From: an uncultured beta proteobacterium
Lineage (GTDB): Bacteria > Pseudomonadota > Gammaproteobacteria > Burkholderiales > Burkholderiaceae_C
NCBI GenBank assembly: GCA_903928325.1
Contig: CAIYQF010000445.1
Coordinates: forward strand, 1 to 12,549
Direction: 5' to 3'
Length of the DNA stretch: 12,549 nucleotides
The first letter of the stretch is position 1, and the number at the start of each line of letters is the position of its first letter. A model generated the notes under the pieces. The model saw only the letters and a program-made list of their open reading frames with translations, made no database searches and was not told where the DNA came from. This document shows positions 1 to 6,419 of this stretch, piece after piece. The position numbers were made by a program, and so were the translations under genes.

Positions 1-2
1 AG

Positions 3-176
3 GCCAGCGCCATGGCGATGTCATTTGAGGTGGATGTGCACACCAAGGCCCTAACCGTGGTCATGACCGATGCGGCGTCGGGTGAGGTGGTGCGAAAAAT
101 TAACCTCAAAGGCTTGCACGGCCAAATTCACCAAACCGCCAAGCTGGTCGGTGCCATGGTGGATACACGCTCCTGA
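3..176 (+). CDS. FlaG-like flagellar protein, C-terminal end (partial)
   Basis: The frame is open from the window edge to a TGA at 174-176 and gives 57 residues; the start lies outside the window. The visible part reads MSFEVDVHTKALTVVMTDAA, then a SGEVVRKIN segment and a short helical tail. This matches the usual end of FlaG proteins: a short beta strand, 'V.V.D..TGEVIR.IP', then a helix. FlaG genes normally sit next to flagellin and fliD and affect filament length, so the sequence to the left may be a flagellar cluster. No fliD follows here; the next gene is on the opposite strand and its 3' end overlaps this one. The family call rests on a short region only. Confidence 0.5.
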   Translation, partial: ASAMAMSFEVDVHTKALTVVMTDAASGEVVRKINLKGLHGQIHQTAKLVGAMVDTRS

Positions 177-2067
177 GCGCGCCCAGCGTACCGGGTAGCT
201 CCATGGTGGGCTGGGGCGCTAGCGCGCAGCTGGGTTTGGCACGGGGTAAGCCAGCCTGGTGCGCGGTGGGAAGCGGGCTGTTGCAAGGGTTTAGCCGGTG
301 GACCTGCTGCGCCATCTGCACGGGCAAGACAGAACCCAGCGGACGCCAGCCCGATACCGTGAGCGCTGCCACGAACGCAGCGCTGGCCATGCCCAGGTAG
401 AACAAACCCTCAAAGGCCAGCCGCTGTGGTGCCACGCCGGTCTGCCGCAGCGCGGGGACTGCGCCGCTGGAAGCAAGTTCGTTGGACGAGGTCGGTGCAT
501 TGGTTGCCTCGGGCGCATGGACCAGGGGTGCGGCTTGCTCATCCGCATCCGCATCCTCATCCGCGTCGGAAGCCGAAGTTTGCAGGGTATTTTCTGTACC
601 TTGCACCGTCACGGTGAAAGTCTCCAGGCTTTGTTCTGAGCCCTGCTCGGCTGCCATGGGGTCGGTTTGCGACGCCCTTGCGGCATCGGTCAGTGTGTTG
701 GTGGACGCCCAGGGCGCCAGGCCCATTTTGGACTCCAGCTCGTCGAGCTGCTGGTTCACCAGTTGCGTGTCTTTGCGAACATTTTTTGCCCGTGCCGTGA
801 ATTGGGCCAAGGTCAGGCGCGTGGTGTGGCTTGCCACAGGGGCTGCCGGGTCGGTGCCAGGTGCAGCCACACTGTCGGGCTCGTCGGAGCGCACCCAGAC
901 GCCCGATCCGGGCTCGGCGGTTTCTTGCGATACGGCATCATCGTCCAGGCTGACACCTGTGAGGTTGAATCGCGCGCGACGTCGAACCAAGCTTGAACCC
1001 GATGCGCTGCTACGGGAGCCCATCCGTAGGGTTCCGGTGCTATCACCACCGGTGCGGTTGACCCATACGCTGGAGCCGGTGCTGGCTGCCCCTGTGGCGA
1101 AGGCGCCGCCAGCGACAGCCGACGCATACCGGTTGCCCGACGCGAGCAAGCGCGAACTGGGGTCCGCCTGCGCCGTGGAGGACGCCGACCGAAAGCCGCT
1201 GATGTCAAACGGTTTGACGTTTTTTATCTTCAGCAGCAGGTAATAGGGCTTGAAGGTGTCGCCGCTGAGCCCCCAGGTGGAAAGCATCTTGATGAACAGG
1301 CGACTGTCCGCGGGCGCTACTTCCCCGCTGCACAGCATGGTGTCGCACACATTGGTCAGTATGTGCAACTTGATGGACTGGTTGAACGCTGCAGATGCTT
1401 GCTTGAGAAAGTCGTCGACACGCACGGTACGCACCTGTCTTAGGGAGGCCTTTTGCAAGCCCTCAAAAGCGCTGGTGAAGACGGCGAGCTTGGCGCGCTC
1501 TTGCACGCCAATGTAGCCATCGGCGGCGACCATGTACAGCATGGCACTGGCCAGCGCCAGGTGGGGACCCAAGGCATTGGGTGGGTCCTGGTCAGGTGCG
1601 TAGGAGCCCAAAGGTGCGCGGTTATTTTTGAGCTCAATCGTTTTTGAATACGGCTTAAACGACTGCTGCGTCATGCCAAAAGCCGACAGCAAGCGCTCAA
1701 AGGTCTCGGTTCGGCCGGGGCCAGCTTGGCCTGCAGAGACAAAGGAGTCGTAGACGTTGATCAAGATGCAAATCTTCTCGACGGTGCGCAAGGCGACGGG
1801 CGCATCCTGGAGAAACTGGTCCAGCGCGATGGCGTCTACATAGTCGGCGGCACAGTCGTATAGATCTTGGTTTCCCTCGAGCGTGAATTGCAGTTGGCTC
1901 AGGTCGCTGGCGTGGGCCTGGCCGTCGGCTTCCAGGGTGTAGACGAGCGCAGCAGCCATCACCAGTGCCGGACTGAGCGCAGTGGGTGCGGGGGTTTCTA
2001 CCTGCACCTGCGCGGGCGAGTGGTCAGACCCTGGGGCGATCTGGGATGGTGTTGTTTCTGTGGCCAT
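106..2067 (-). CDS. Tandem TerB-like domain protein with C-terminal membrane segment
   Basis: The protein has 653 residues from the ATG at 2067. An in-frame ATG at 2085 adds six residues, but 2067 fits better with the promoter candidate just upstream. Two related helical domains lie at about residues 32-144 and 166-282. Each runs from an 'A..ALVY..EADG' or 'ASAMLYMVAADG' helix, through 'ILINVYDSF' or 'ILTNVCDTM', to 'FKPY....(I/K)(E/I)(L/K)KN'. This pattern resembles TerB-like domains (tellurite-resistance TerB superfamily), duplicated in tandem. A Ser/Thr/Ala-rich linker with an RRRAR patch and an Asp/Ala run (about 501-510) follows. A hydrophobic stretch (FYLGMASAAFVAALTVSGW, about 554-574) probably spans the inner membrane, and about 80 Pro-rich residues follow it. 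No ter operon genes are adjacent, so tellurite resistance should not be assumed. The last 71 bases overlap the convergent FlaG-like gene. Function unknown; the TerB-like assignment is fairly confident. Confidence 0.75.
   Translation of the reverse strand: MATETTPSQIAPGSDHSPAQVQVETPAPTALSPALVMAAALVYTLEADGQAHASDLSQLQFTLEGNQDLYDCAADYVDAIALDQFLQDAPVALRTVEKICILINVYDSFVSAGQAGPGRTETFERLLSAFGMTQQSFKPYSKTIELKNNRAPLGSYAPDQDPPNALGPHLALASAMLYMVAADGYIGVQERAKLAVFTSAFEGLQKASLRQVRTVRVDDFLKQASAAFNQSIKLHILTNVCDTMLCSGEVAPADSRLFIKMLSTWGLSGDTFKPYYLLLKIKNVKPFDISGFRSASSTAQADPSSRLLASGNRYASAVAGGAFATGAASTGSSVWVNRTGGDSTGTLRMGSRSSASGSSLVRRRARFNLTGVSLDDDAVSQETAEPGSGVWVRSDEPDSVAAPGTDPAAPVASHTTRLTLAQFTARAKNVRKDTQLVNQQLDELESKMGLAPWASTNTLTDAARASQTDPMAAEQGSEQSLETFTVTVQGTENTLQTSASDADEDADADEQAAPLVHAPEATNAPTSSNELASSGAVPALRQTGVAPQRLAFEGLFYLGMASAAFVAALTVSGWRPLGSVLPVQMAQQVHRLNPCNSPLPTAHQAGLPRAKPSCALAPQPTMELPGTLGALRSVYPPWHRPAWRFGEFGRASL
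541..564. repeat. Four-unit ATCCGC hexamer repeat inside the TerB-like gene
   Basis: Four consecutive hexamers read ATCCGC, ATCCGC, ATCCTC, ATCCGC. On the minus strand they encode alternating Ala/Asp with one Glu, in the acidic part of the linker of the TerB-like protein. Unit changes would add or remove two residues without shifting the frame. Confidence 0.8.
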
Positions 2068-2093
2068 GCGCCACAGTAAACACATCGCAGCTA

Positions 2094-2122
2094 TTTATCA
2101 GTGACAATTTAATAATTTCCAA
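2094..2122 (-). promoter_or_regulatory. Candidate promoter of the TerB-like gene
   Basis: On the minus strand, TTGGAA (2122-2117) and GATAAA (2099-2094) are separated by 17 bases, each matching the sigma70 consensus at four of six positions. They lie in a strongly AT-rich island (about 2095-2160) between two GC-rich genes. A start of transcription near 2087 would give a leader of about 20 bases to the ATG at 2067 and almost none to the one at 2085. The gene may also be read from the response regulator upstream. Based on consensus match only. Confidence 0.3.
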
Positions 2123-2207
2123 TTAACTAAATAATTTGTAATTGAAATATTGAATTTGGTGACGCGGTGGTCATGGATTGGCAGCGATGCGCAAGCAGCG
2201 CCCGCCC

Positions 2208-2897
2208 TCAAGGGTTTGCGCTAACTTGCTTAAACCGGTAGCCCACCCCACGGATGGATTCGATCAGCGAAAAATCGGGGCAGTTTGTGCTTTTCAGCCG
2301 GGTTCTGATGCGCTTGATGCAGACATCGACCACGTTGGTTTCCGGGTCGAAGTCGATTTCCCAAACATCCTGCAGCAGTTTTTGGCGCGAAAAAAGCTGT
2401 CCCGGTGAGCGCAGCAGGTAGTCCAGCAGCATGAACTCCCGCTGGCTTAGCACGGCAGATGCGCCATGCCACTGCGCGCGACGGGTGACGCGGTCCAGTG
2501 TCAGTGGCGGGTGCACCACGATGCGCTGTGGGTCCAAGGCTTCGCGCTTGCGGATGGCCTGCACGCGGGCCAACAGCTCTTCGACAAAAAAGGGCTTGGG
2601 CAGGTAGTCATCCGCACCCAGCTCGAAGCCCTCCAAGCGGTAGGGCAGATCGACCTTGGCGCTCAAGATAAGGATCGGGGTTTGCTTGCCTTCCTGGCGC
2701 AGGGTGCGCAGCACCTCCATGCCATTGATCGTGGGCAGCACCACATCCAAAATCAGCAGGTCGGCGCGACCTTGTCGCATGCGCTCCAAGCCTTCGGCCC
2801 CGTCGGAGAAATGCTCGACCGTGTAACCCTTGGCCTTCAGGCTTTTGCAGACATAGTCTGCGATGCTTGCTTCGTCTTCGATCAATACGATGTTCAT
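2208..2897 (-). CDS. OmpR/PhoB-family response regulator (orphan)
   Basis: The product has 229 residues: a receiver domain (about 1-118) and a winged-helix DNA-binding domain (about 128-229). Receiver features are the acidic pocket at E7-D8-E9, the phospho-acceptor Asp at 51 in LLILDVVLP, Ser79 in the conserved Thr/Ser position, and Lys101 in the LPKPF motif. The effector domain carries LSQREFMLLDYLL, NVVDVCIKRIRTRL and the terminal IRGVGYRF typical of the OmpR subfamily. The start at 2897 is preferred over the ATG at 2907-2909 because GGAG lies six bases upstream of it and because MNIVLIEDE is the normal beginning of the family. No histidine kinase lies on either side, so its partner must be elsewhere. 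It is followed on the same strand by the TerB-like gene after about 140 bases, and is divergent from cysM. Targets are unknown; a sigma70-like promoter with an overlapping palindrome precedes it. Confidence 0.93.
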   Translation of the reverse strand: MNIVLIEDEASIADYVCKSLKAKGYTVEHFSDGAEGLERMRQGRADLLILDVVLPTINGMEVLRTLRQEGKQTPILILSAKVDLPYRLEGFELGADDYLPKPFFVEELLARVQAIRKREALDPQRIVVHPPLTLDRVTRRAQWHGASAVLSQREFMLLDYLLRSPGQLFSRQKLLQDVWEIDFDPETNVVDVCIKRIRTRLKSTNCPDFSLIESIRGVGYRFKQVSANP

Positions 2898-2998
2898 TCC
2901 CTGCTCCATAGGGTTGCGCTTGTAATGCCAGCACCGAGGTCCCCCGCTTGGCTATGGCGAAGGCACTATTTCATCACAAGTTACCAATTAAAAATGTA

Positions 2999-3034
2999 AA
3001 TTACGTAATTATTTTTAAAAAATTTTAAAATCAA
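2999..3034 (-). promoter_or_regulatory. Candidate response-regulator promoter with palindrome at the -10 box
   Basis: On the minus strand, TTGATT (3034-3029) and TAATTA (3011-3006) are 17 bases apart in an AT-rich island (about 2985-3035). A perfect 12-bp palindrome, AATTACGTAATT (2999-3010), overlaps the -10 box and is placed where a repressor or autoregulator could act. The same island lies upstream of the divergent cysM, so it may serve both directions. Inferred from consensus and symmetry only. Confidence 0.35.
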
Positions 3035-3161
3035 AAGTAGCTTTGCTTCGCGCTTTCAAAGCCTGGTCCCGTGTATGGGCGGTGTCGGACGAGGCGCTCC
3101 TGCCGTCGCACCGCGGCACCATGGGTTGGGGTGGTAACCCAGCTATGGCACATTAACGGCC

Positions 3162-4067
3162 ATGACGACGTACCCCACACTCGAAGACGCGATCGGCAAA
3201 ACCCCGCTGGTCGCCTTGCAACGCATAGGCGCCGCAGACAACCAGTCCCGTAAAAACGTGGTTTTGGGCAAATTGGAGGGCAACAACCCGGCCGGCTCAG
3301 TCAAAGACCGCCCGGCGCTGTCCATGATCCAGCGCGCGCAGGAGCGTGGCGATATCAAGCCCGGCGACACGCTGATCGAGGCCACTTCGGGCAACACCGG
3401 CATCGCCCTGGCCATGGCGGCGGCCATCAAGGGCTACCGCATGGTGCTCATCATGCCCGAGGACTTGTCGATTGAGCGGGTGCAAACCATGAAGGCCTTT
3501 GGCGCCGAACTCATACTCACCCCCAAAAGCGGCGGCATGGAATACGCCCGCGACTTGGCCGAAACCATGCAGCGCGAAGGCAAGGGCAGGGTGCTTGACC
3601 AGTTTGCCAACCCCGACAACCCGCGCATCCACTATGAGACCACCGGCCCCGAAATTTGGGCCGACACGCAAGGGCGCGTCACCCACTTTGTAAGCGCCAT
3701 GGGCACCACGGGCACCATTACCGGCGTGGCGCGGTATTTGAAAGAGAAAAACCCCGCCATCCGCATCATCGGCGCCCAGCCGTCCGAGGGCTCGCGCATT
3801 CCGGGCATTCGCAAATGGGCGCCGGCCTATTTGCCCAAGATTTACGACCCCGCCAACGTGGACGAGCTGCGCTACGTGAGCCAGCTTGATGCCGAAGACA
3901 TGTGCCGCCGCATGGCGCGCGAAGAAGGCTTGTTTGCGGGCATTTCTGCCGCAGGCGCGTGCTGGGTGGCGCAGCAAATTGCCGCCGAGGTGCGCGACGC
4001 CACCATCGTCTTTATCGTCTGCGACCGGGGCGACCGCTATTTGTCCACCGGCGTGTTCCCCGCCTGA
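3162..4067 (+). CDS. cysM: Cysteine synthase B (O-acetylserine sulfhydrylase B)
   Basis: A 301-residue PLP enzyme of the fold-type II beta family, close to the usual CysM length of about 300. It makes L-cysteine from O-acetylserine and sulfide; CysM enzymes can also use thiosulfate, giving S-sulfocysteine. The PLP lysine is K48 in NPAGSVKDR. The substrate loop TSGNTG is at 75-80 and the phosphate-binding loop GTTGT at 181-185. The C-terminal CDRGDRYLSTGVF (from 287) is characteristic of CysM rather than CysK. The start MTTYPTLEDAIGKTPLV fits the family although no strong ribosome-binding site precedes it. The Nudix gene begins 17 bases after the stop, and tusA follows that, suggesting one transcript. 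The enzyme acts in the cytoplasm. Confidence 0.94.
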   Translation: MTTYPTLEDAIGKTPLVALQRIGAADNQSRKNVVLGKLEGNNPAGSVKDRPALSMIQRAQERGDIKPGDTLIEATSGNTGIALAMAAAIKGYRMVLIMPEDLSIERVQTMKAFGAELILTPKSGGMEYARDLAETMQREGKGRVLDQFANPDNPRIHYETTGPEIWADTQGRVTHFVSAMGTTGTITGVARYLKEKNPAIRIIGAQPSEGSRIPGIRKWAPAYLPKIYDPANVDELRYVSQLDAEDMCRRMAREEGLFAGISAAGACWVAQQIAAEVRDATIVFIVCDRGDRYLSTGVFPA

Positions 4068-4083
4068 ACCCCAAGCCCTCACC

Positions 4084-4635
4084 ATGACCCACGCCTACAA
4101 GTTTTGCCCCCAATGCGCCACGCCCTTGGCCCTGATCTGCCAAATGGAAGACGGCGGCGACAAAGTGCGCTTGCGCTGCGGCGCCTGCGACTTCACCCAC
4201 TGGAACAACCCCACGCCAGTGCTGGCCGGCATTGTGGAAGTGGACGGCCAGATACTGCTGGCCCGCAACGCCGCCTGGCCGGGCAAGATGTACGCGCTGA
4301 TCACCGGCTTTATGGAGGCGGGCGAAACGCCCCAAGAAGGTATTGCGCGCGAAATTGCCGAAGAAACCAACCTGGCCACCGACGCACTCACGCTGGTGGG
4401 CGTGTATGACTTTCAGCGCATGAACCAGATCATCATCGCCTACCACGCGGTCTGCCACGGCGAAGTGCGCCTTTCGCCCGAACTGGTGGATTACCGCATG
4501 TACGCGCCCCAAGACCTGAAATGCTGGCCCGCAGGCACGGGCTACGCCCTGGCCGACTGGCTGACCTCGCGCGGCCACACCCCGCAATTCATCGACTGGC
4601 CGCGCCGCGACGTGCCCGCGCAGCCGATTGCCTAA
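4084..4635 (+). CDS. Zinc-ribbon Nudix hydrolase
   Basis: 183 residues from the ATG at 4084; the same frame is open further upstream but that part lies inside cysM. Residues 8-35 form a zinc ribbon with two Cys pairs (C8, C11; C32, C35). A Nudix domain follows, with the box starting at G75 in GFMEAGE and continuing to REIAEETNL (89-97). Catalytic acidic residues E90, E93 and E94 are present, but the glycine normally next to last in the box is Asn96. Zinc ribbon plus Nudix is the architecture of NudC-type NADH diphosphatases, but this protein is shorter and I do not see the SQPWPFPxS NAD motif. It more likely cleaves another nucleoside diphosphate derivative, such as ADP-ribose. Substrate unknown. 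It lies 16 bases after cysM and 19 before tusA. Confidence 0.88.
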   Translation: MTHAYKFCPQCATPLALICQMEDGGDKVRLRCGACDFTHWNNPTPVLAGIVEVDGQILLARNAAWPGKMYALITGFMEAGETPQEGIAREIAEETNLATDALTLVGVYDFQRMNQIIIAYHAVCHGEVRLSPELVDYRMYAPQDLKCWPAGTGYALADWLTSRGHTPQFIDWPRRDVPAQPIA

Positions 4636-4654
4636 AGCTTCAAGGTTTGCATTT

Positions 4655-4894
4655 ATGTCTAACGATTACACGGTCGATATCGAGATCGACACCCGCGGCC
4701 TGAACTGCCCGCTGCCCATCCTGAAAGCCAAACGGGCGCTCACCGGTATGCAAAGCGGCCAGGTGCTCAAAGTGGTGGCTACCGACGCGGGCTCGATCCG
4801 CGACTTTCAGGCCTTTGCCAAGCAAACCGGCAACACGCTCATCGAGCAACAAACCCAGGGCGCCGAGTTTGTGCACGTGATGCGCAGGCGCTGA
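4655..4894 (+). CDS. tusA: TusA/SirA-family sulfur-carrier protein
   Basis: 79 residues, close to E. coli TusA (81). The family signature CPLP is at 18-21 in RGLNCPLPILKAKRAL; Cys18 would carry the persulfide. In known TusA proteins the sulfur comes from a cysteine desulfurase and passes to tRNA 2-thiouridine synthesis and other acceptors; molybdenum-cofactor and sulfur-oxidation roles are also known in the family. The ATG at 4655 is chosen because AAGG (4642-4645) lies nine bases upstream and the family N-terminus starts here; an in-frame TTG at 4628 would overlap the Nudix gene. Its place behind cysM supports a sulfur-handling unit. Which acceptor it serves cannot be told from the window. 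Confidence 0.85.
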   Translation: MSNDYTVDIEIDTRGLNCPLPILKAKRALTGMQSGQVLKVVATDAGSIRDFQAFAKQTGNTLIEQQTQGAEFVHVMRRR

Positions 4895-5175
4895 GGCGCC
4901 GACCTCAACCTCAATCTCCATTTATCGCTTACACCGGCCCCTGTTGAATGATGCCGTCAGGGTTTGTTCTGTTTAGCGGCGCCGTGCGGCTGGGGTGGCG
5001 GGCGGTAATCCCTGCAACTGAAACGTCTTTAACCCGGTGGTAGACCAGATACCGCTGTCGGGAGTCGAAAAGTAGTGCTGCGATGGATTTCGGAGTGTTG
5101 ATCTGACTGTGGCCCAGCGGCGCAGACTTTGTGCCGGTCCTCCTGTCCAGAGCGGCGAAATTTGCTTCGCTGAGC
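4895..5175. other. Gene-free interval between tusA and the brnTA promoter
   Basis: No supported gene. A 5-bp GC stem with a TGAG loop (4887-4900) overlaps the tusA stop but has no T-tract, so it is a poor terminator. The minus strand is open from about 5354 to 4929, but this frame runs through the real toxin gene and resembles no family I recognise. Confidence 0.6.
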
Positions 5176-5210
5176 TTGCGACTAAAGTTGAATGTAACTA
5201 CAATTTTGTA
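5176..5210 (+). promoter_or_regulatory. brnTA promoter with overlapping operator-like palindrome
   Basis: TTGCGA (5176-5181) and TACAAT (5199-5204) are separated by exactly 17 bases, matching the sigma70 -35 at four of six positions and the -10 at five of six. The palindrome TACAA-TT-TTGTA (5199-5210) covers the -10 box, and GTAAC is repeated directly at 5194 and 5208. BrnA antitoxins are DNA-binding proteins known to repress their own operon, so this is the likely operator. The binding itself is inference. Confidence 0.6.
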
Positions 5211-5231
5211 ACCGTAAATCAGGGGAAGTGT

Positions 5232-5516
5232 GTGTTTTCTTGGGACGACGCAAAAAATGACGCGAACAAGCAGAAGCACGGTGTCAGCTTTGAAGCGGCC
5301 CAACTGGTATTTGATGACCCTCTGCACTTCTCCAGGCAAGACCGCATTGAACACGGCGAGCAGCGCTGGCAGACCCTAGGTCAGGTGAGCGGTGCCGTCT
5401 TGCTTATGGTGGCACATACGTGGCACGAGAGCGAGAGCGGCACCGAACACATACGCATTATTTCTGCGCGACGCGCAAGCAAGTTAGAGAGGAAAATTTA
5501 TGAGCAAGGCACCTAA
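5232..5516 (+). CDS. brnT: BrnT-family ribonuclease toxin
   Basis: 94 residues from a GTG at 5232. That start is set by AGGGG at 5221-5225, six bases upstream, and by the family N-terminus: VFSWDDAKNDANKQKHGVSF matches the usual '(F/Y)EWD..K...N..KHG(V/I)(S/D)F' of BrnT. The frame is open further upstream but that part would cover the promoter. Later parts also fit: AQLVFDDPLHF, then HGEQRWQTLGQV and IRIISARRASKLERKIYE, with the catalytic-region RxxS/R residues near the end. BrnT has a RelE-like fold and cleaves RNA to stop growth until BrnA neutralises it. The toxin comes first, as in other brnTA operons, and its last 17 bases overlap brnA, indicating translational coupling. Confidence 0.92.
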   Translation: MFSWDDAKNDANKQKHGVSFEAAQLVFDDPLHFSRQDRIEHGEQRWQTLGQVSGAVLLMVAHTWHESESGTEHIRIISARRASKLERKIYEQGT

Positions 5517-5772
5517 ATCCCTAAGCAAGGAATTGGCAACTTTAGCCGCCAGGCCCGATACCGACATCGATTTCTCTGACTTACCAGCGACCCAAGAACA
5601 AGACTGGAATGGCGCTCAGCGGGCGAAGTTCTATCGGCCGATCAAGCAGCAACTCACAGTGCGCATCGATGCCGACGTGCTGGAGTGGCTCAAGACCCAG
5701 GGCACGGGATATCAAACGCGCCTGAACGAGATTTTGCGCGACGCCATGCTCAAAACTGCAAATCACGGGTGA
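5500..5772 (+). CDS. brnA: BrnA-family antitoxin
   Basis: 90 residues. The N-terminal part (SKELATLAARPDTDIDFSDLP) is the toxin-binding region type seen in BrnA. The C-terminal part, KQQLTVRIDADVLEWLKTQG followed by GYQTRLNEILRDAM (about 48-85), is the ribbon-helix-helix DNA-binding domain with the usual 'GYQTR.N..LR' motif. GAGAGG lies about eight bases upstream of the ATG, inside the brnT coding region. It should bind and inactivate BrnT and, alone or with BrnT, repress the promoter at 5176-5210. A palindrome AATCAC-GG-GTGATT (5761-5774) covers its stop codon. Confidence 0.92.
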   Translation: MSKAPKSLSKELATLAARPDTDIDFSDLPATQEQDWNGAQRAKFYRPIKQQLTVRIDADVLEWLKTQGTGYQTRLNEILRDAMLKTANHG

Positions 5773-5774
5773 TT
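5761..5774. repeat. Palindrome across the brnA stop codon
   Basis: AATCAC and GTGATT are perfect inverted arms separated by GG. The loop is too small for a normal RNA terminator and no T-tract follows, so its role, if any, is unknown. Confidence 0.4.
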
Positions 5775-6419
5775 GCGCATTGATATTGAGTTCAACAGTG
5801 TCGTGGTGCTCGGGCATGTCGGGGTCGCGAGCCGCTGCATTGCTTACGCCTCTTTTTCCAGCAACGTGGGCACCACGACTGGTCAGCCTGCATCTTCAGT
5901 TTTGGAGCGCTGGACAAGGTCAATATCTCCTAATAAATCCCCGCATTTTTTTACACACCCCTACCTCAGTGGCCGCAGCTTCAGGGTAGCTGAGGAAAAT
6001 AGCTCTGGCGCAGTAATTCAAGAGTTGTCGTGCATCAGTTGCACCTGGGCGCGGCGACTGCCAAGCCAAGGTCGCCGCGATACCTGCGGCGAGCAAGTTT
6101 GGGTCACTGGTCGAACCTAGCTGTGGGCCTGCATCAGGCTGAGAGTGGCCAAAACCGTTTTCCATGCAATCGACTGCACCCGGGCCCAAAGGGGGTTCAG
6201 GGCCGATCGGAGTCGACGCCCGACTGCGGGATGTTCGATCATGACGCCAATGGCGTTTTCGACAGCTGAGAGGATAGGCTGCGGCCACCTATTTCAACCG
6301 AGGGCGCAGGCTTTCTGGCGCAAACACGAATATCGGCTGTAAATGACCCAAAAATGCCACATCCGTGGTGGCCTAATGTCCCAACGCCTAAAAAACAATG
6401 TCAAAATCTCATGCAATTG
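5775..6419. other. Long stretch without a supported gene
   Basis: About 645 bases between brnA and the secreted-protein gene. Several frames are open on both strands, but none has a start with a ribosome-binding site plus a recognisable family. The minus strand between about 6290 and 6118 gives a protein-like reading (AVENAIGVMIEHPAVGRRL and on to a TAG), perhaps the end of a decayed gene. Two hairpins are visible: CGCCGC/GCGGCG (6073-6091, extended by one T-A pair) and ACGCCA-A-TGGCGT (6244-6256). Neither has a following T-tract. Confidence 0.5.

Noticed and set aside
482..1243. Open plus-strand frame of about 250 codons
   Set aside because: Antisense to the TerB-like gene's linker; Ser/Ala/Arg-rich with no domain, while the opposite strand has clear domains.
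106..2067. Tellurite-resistance function for the TerB-like protein
   Set aside because: TerB-like domains occur in many contexts and no other ter gene is present.
3297..4085. Open minus-strand frame of 262 codons
   Set aside because: Antisense to cysM, which has all its catalytic motifs; the reading is a Gly/Ala/His-rich mirror of GC-rich codons.
4929..5354. Minus-strand frame of 141 codons
   Set aside because: Its first part is antisense to brnT and its promoter; the rest matches no family I recognise and has no clear start signal.
5773..6120. Plus-strand frame directly after brnA
   Set aside because: No ribosome-binding site, no domain, and irregular composition; treated as non-coding.
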